Assembly (NCBI GenBank): GCA_016708825.1
Contig: JADJEZ010000008.1
Span: 1 to 19,231 of the forward strand
Reading direction: 5' to 3'
DNA: 19,231 nucleotides
From: Betaproteobacteria bacterium
GTDB taxonomy: Bacteria; Pseudomonadota; Gammaproteobacteria; Burkholderiales; Usitatibacteraceae
Below are positions 16,991 to 19,231 of the stretch, piece by piece; within the stretch, counting starts at the first letter, position 1; every line of letters begins with the position of its first letter. Made by a program: the position numbers and the translations under genes. The notes under the pieces are model-generated. The model was not told the DNA's origin. It was given only the letters and a program-made list of their open reading frames with translations, and did not search any database.

Positions 16991-17417
16991 ACGCGCCCGC
17001 ACCGACCCCGCTCGGCGTCGCCGACATCCAGGCCATCTTCGACAGCTCGCCTTTCATCGGCTTCCTGGGCATGCAGGCGCTCTGCGTCGACCACGAGGCA
17101 AGACCTTCCGTGCCCGCATGCCCCTGCGGCCCGAGACCGAGCGCCGCGCCGGCACGCAGCAGTTCCACGGAGGACCCATCGCCTCCTTCATCGACGTGAT
17201 CGGCGATTTCGCCATCGGCATGCTCGTCGGCGGCGGCGTGCCCACGATCAACTTGCGCGTCGACTACCTCGCCCCGGCGAAGGGCGCCTATCTCGAGGCC
17301 GGCGCCTCGGTGCGCCGCGCGGGCCGCACGGTGGCGGTTGTCGACATCGACGTCTTCAATCCCGACGGCAAGCTCGTCGCCGTGGGCCGCGGCACCTACT
17401 CGACCATCACCGGGTGA
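16987..17417 (+). CDS. PaaI-type hotdog thioesterase, one frameshift
   Basis: PaaI-like hotdog thioesterases hydrolyse acyl- or aryl-CoA to free acid and CoA, often rescuing CoA from stalled intermediates. Corrected length 143 aa, typical. The GTG at 16987 overlaps the reductase's TGA. The N-terminal helix (IQAIFDSSPFIGFLGMQ) is followed by TFRARMPLRPE, then the active-site region FHGGPIASFIDVIGDFA (HGG and the Asp on the central helix) and strands TINLRVDYLAPA and TVAVVDIDVFNPDG. The frame breaks at 17097-17098, where one missing G (GAGGCAAG for GAGGGCAAG) separates DHE from GKTFRAR. Its position between a reductase and an importer, with an acyl-CoA ligase nearby, fits a CoA-thioester pathway. 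Confidence 0.87.
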
Positions 17418-18557
17418 TCGGCGCCTTTTTCCCCACGTCTTTCCCCACCACTCACCCACGCAACCCGGAGGCACTGGCCACGACGAAGTCCCTGCTGAAA
17501 CTCTCGATACCGTTCCTCGTGGGAGCGCTCGTCGCCGCGCAATCCCTGCAGCCCGCCCAGGCCCAGGAAAAGGTGGTGTTCGGCACCGTAACCACCGTCA
17601 CGCTCTCGATCGGGGTGATCGTCTCCGCCAAGCAGCTCGGCTTCTTCAAGGACGAAGGCCTGGACGTGGATATCGTGTCGTTCAACGGCACGGGGACGCT
17701 CCTGCCGCAGATGACGTCCAAGCGGGTCCACATCGGCTATCCCAACCCCGACGTGCTGATCGTCTCGCGCCAGCCGGGCAAGGACCCGATCCCGCTCAAG
17801 TTCTTCTACAACGCGACGCGCGAGTCGGCGTGGGAGTTCGTGGTCCCCAGCGACTCCCCGATCAAGACCTTGAAGGACCTGGACGGCAAGAAGCTGGGAG
17901 TGGGTGCGCTCACCTTCGGCAACATCCCGATCACCAAGGCCATGTTCAAGGAGCTCGGCGTGAACGTCGAGCTGGTGCCCGTAGGCGTCGGGGCCCCCGC
18001 CTTCCTCGCCTTCCGCGACAAGCGGGTGGACGCCCTGAACCTGTTCGACTCGATGCACGCGATCCTCGAGACCCAGGGCACCGTGATCCGCCGCCTCGAC
18101 ATGCCCAAGAAGTACAAGGACCTCTTCTCGAACGGGTTCGTCGCGCACGAGGACACCATCCGCGACAACCCGAAGATGCTCGCCGGCTTCGGTCGCGCGA
18201 TAGCCAAGGCCTCCGTCTTCTGCGAGACGAACCCGACGGCCTGCGTGAAGGCATTCTGGGAGCAGTACCCGAACCAGAAGCCCGCCGGCGTCGACGAGGC
18301 CAAGGCCATCCAGGACGGCACCAAGATCATGCGCTCGCGGTTCGACAAGTATCTCCAGTTCGACGACCCCAAGAACCGCCGCTGGGGCGAGTTCGCGCTC
18401 GACTCGTGGAAGGGATTTCGCCGCGGCGCTCCACGAAGGCGGACAGATCACCACCAAGGACGTCCCCGTCGAGACCTGCTTCACCAACGCACGCGTGCCG
18501 GAGTTCATGAAATTCGACGCCGCGGCGATCGCGGCGCGCGCACGGGCCGCGAACTGA
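17414..18557 (+). CDS. ABC transporter substrate-binding protein (NMT1/SsuA-like), one frameshift, start unclear
   Basis: Periplasmic binding protein of the nitrate/sulfonate/taurine/thiamine-precursor type, which delivers substrate to its permease. The mature part opens QEKVVFGTVTTVTLS and has KQLGFFKDEGLDVDIV, GTGTLLPQM and a hinge near DSPIKTLKDLDGKKLGV, all typical. A signal-peptide core (SLLKLSIPFLVGALVAAQSLQPAQA) precedes it. The start is unresolved. GTG 17414 overlaps the previous stop but adds an odd leader. A strong GGAGG (17467-17471) points to about 17480, where ACG stands in place of an ATG; a CTG at 17474 is too close. The frame breaks at TTT 18416-18418 (one T extra), after which FAAALHEGGQITTKDVP runs to the stop at 18555-18557. 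From 17480 the corrected product is about 358 aa. Confidence 0.85.
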
Positions 18558-18585
18558 TCCAGGCGAGGAGGTGGAGGGCCCCGCA

Positions 18586-19231
18586 TTGAGCGAACCGCTG
18601 CTGGCGGCGCAGGACCTCGCGGTCACCTACCGGTCGACCCGGGGTCCGGTTGCCGCCCTCGCCAACCTGACCGCGACCCTCGGGCAGGGAGAGTTCCTGT
18701 CCGTGCTGGGCCCTTCGGGTTGCGGCAAATCCACGCTGCTCAAGGTCGTGGCGGGTCTGCTCGCCTTCGGGGGCTCGATAAAGCTCGCGGGCACCGACAT
18801 CACCGGGCCACGGCGCGACATCGGCATCGTCTTCCAGCAACCCACCCTCCTGCCCTGGCAGACCGTGCTGGCCAACGTCCTGCTCCCCGTGCGCACCCTG
18901 GGAATGGACCTGAAATCGGGCCGCGAAAAGGCGATGGATCTCCTCAGGCTCGTCGGCCTCGAGAAGTTCGCCGGGCACTATCCCAGCGAACTCTCCGGCG
19001 GCATGCAGCAGCGCGTGGGCATCGCCCGCGGGATCATCCACGACCCGAAGCTGCTCTTGATGGACGAGCCGTTCGCCGCCCTCGACGCGATAACCCGCGA
19101 GCACATGACGATCGAGTTGCAGCGCATCTGGATGGCCACCGGCAAGTCCGTCGTCTTCATCACGCACAGCATCCCGGAGGCGATCTTCCTGTCCGACCGG
19201 ATCTTCGTCCTCACGGCCCGCCCGGGAAGGT
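18586..19231 (+). CDS. ABC transporter ATP-binding protein (SsuB/TauB/NrtD type), 3' truncated by window end
   Basis: The first 215 codons are present and in frame. TTG 18586 is chosen because GGAGGG (18573-18578) lies seven bases upstream; an in-frame GTG at 18571 would leave no room for that site. The protein shows Walker A GPSGCGKST, Q-loop FQQPTLLPWQ, signature LSGGMQQR, Walker B LLLMDEPFAALD and an H-loop ITHSIPEA. The LPWQ and MQQR forms are characteristic of nitrate/sulfonate/taurine importers. It would power import of the ligand bound by the adjacent binding protein, 28 bp upstream. The permease gene is expected just beyond the window. Confidence 0.95.
   Translation, partial: MSEPLLAAQDLAVTYRSTRGPVAALANLTATLGQGEFLSVLGPSGCGKSTLLKVVAGLLAFGGSIKLAGTDITGPRRDIGIVFQQPTLLPWQTVLANVLLPVRTLGMDLKSGREKAMDLLRLVGLEKFAGHYPSELSGGMQQRVGIARGIIHDPKLLLMDEPFAALDAITREHMTIELQRIWMATGKSVVFITHSIPEAIFLSDRIFVLTARPGR

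Noticed and set aside
17474..17476. CTG as start of the binding protein
   Set aside because: It lies only two bases from the GGAGG, too close for normal initiation.
17396..18586. Long minus-strand open frame opposite the binding-protein gene
   Set aside because: The plus strand encodes a recognisable signal peptide and binding-protein fold; the minus translation has no family pattern.

Overview
The window is high-GC (roughly two thirds G+C by eye) and bacterial. RlmJ, LysC, a tRNA-Ser(GCU) and an Lrp/AsnC regulator, with frequent GTG/TTG starts and 4-base GTGA gene overlaps, suggest a betaproteobacterium (Burkholderiales/Nitrosomonadales-like). That placement is inference. No insertion sequence, integrase, CRISPR array or phage gene is visible.

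Sequence quality matters for every call. Reading frames break repeatedly and then resume in another frame with family motifs intact. The density is extreme in 17-2960, high in 2979-3550, moderate in rlmJ (three breaks), zero in 5141-10576, and then one break per affected gene. Where I can locate the later breaks, they are one- or two-base changes in short G, C, T or GC runs. I read them as consensus errors rather than gene decay, and annotate whole genes across them.

Layout. (1) 17-3988, plus strand: a secreted protein of about 980 aa with an HELVH metalloprotease motif, beta-propeller-like repeats and a C-terminal outer-membrane-barrel-like region, followed 18 bp later by a PrsW-type intramembrane protease. 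(2) 4053-11687, minus strand: rlmJ (convergent with prsW), tRNA-Ser(GCU), a secreted prolyl-oligopeptidase-type S9 peptidase, lysC, a secreted GGAHCC-motif protein, a TauE/SafE permease and a DUF2817 (M14-like) peptidase. (3) 11746-13250, plus strand: an acyl-CoA ligase-type adenylating enzyme, divergent from the DUF2817 gene with about 58 bp between. (4) 13281-13757, minus strand: an Lrp/AsnC regulator beside an AT-rich spacer with two perfect dyads. (5) 13872-19231, plus strand: a tight run of DUF6356 protein, two paralogous VOC/Glyoxalase_3 proteins, a zinc-independent MDR reductase, a PaaI-type thioesterase, an NMT1/SsuA-like substrate-binding protein and its SsuB/TauB-like ATPase, cut by the window end.

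Regions 3-5 read as uptake and CoA-dependent processing of an organic acid or related small molecule: import (binding protein and ATPase), activation (ligase), transformation (VOC proteins, reductase), CoA release (thioesterase) and feast/famine-type control (Lrp). The substrate cannot be read from the sequence. No unmistakable new system is present. The best candidates for novelty are the peptidase/propeller/barrel protein next to PrsW, and the tandem-VOC cluster.
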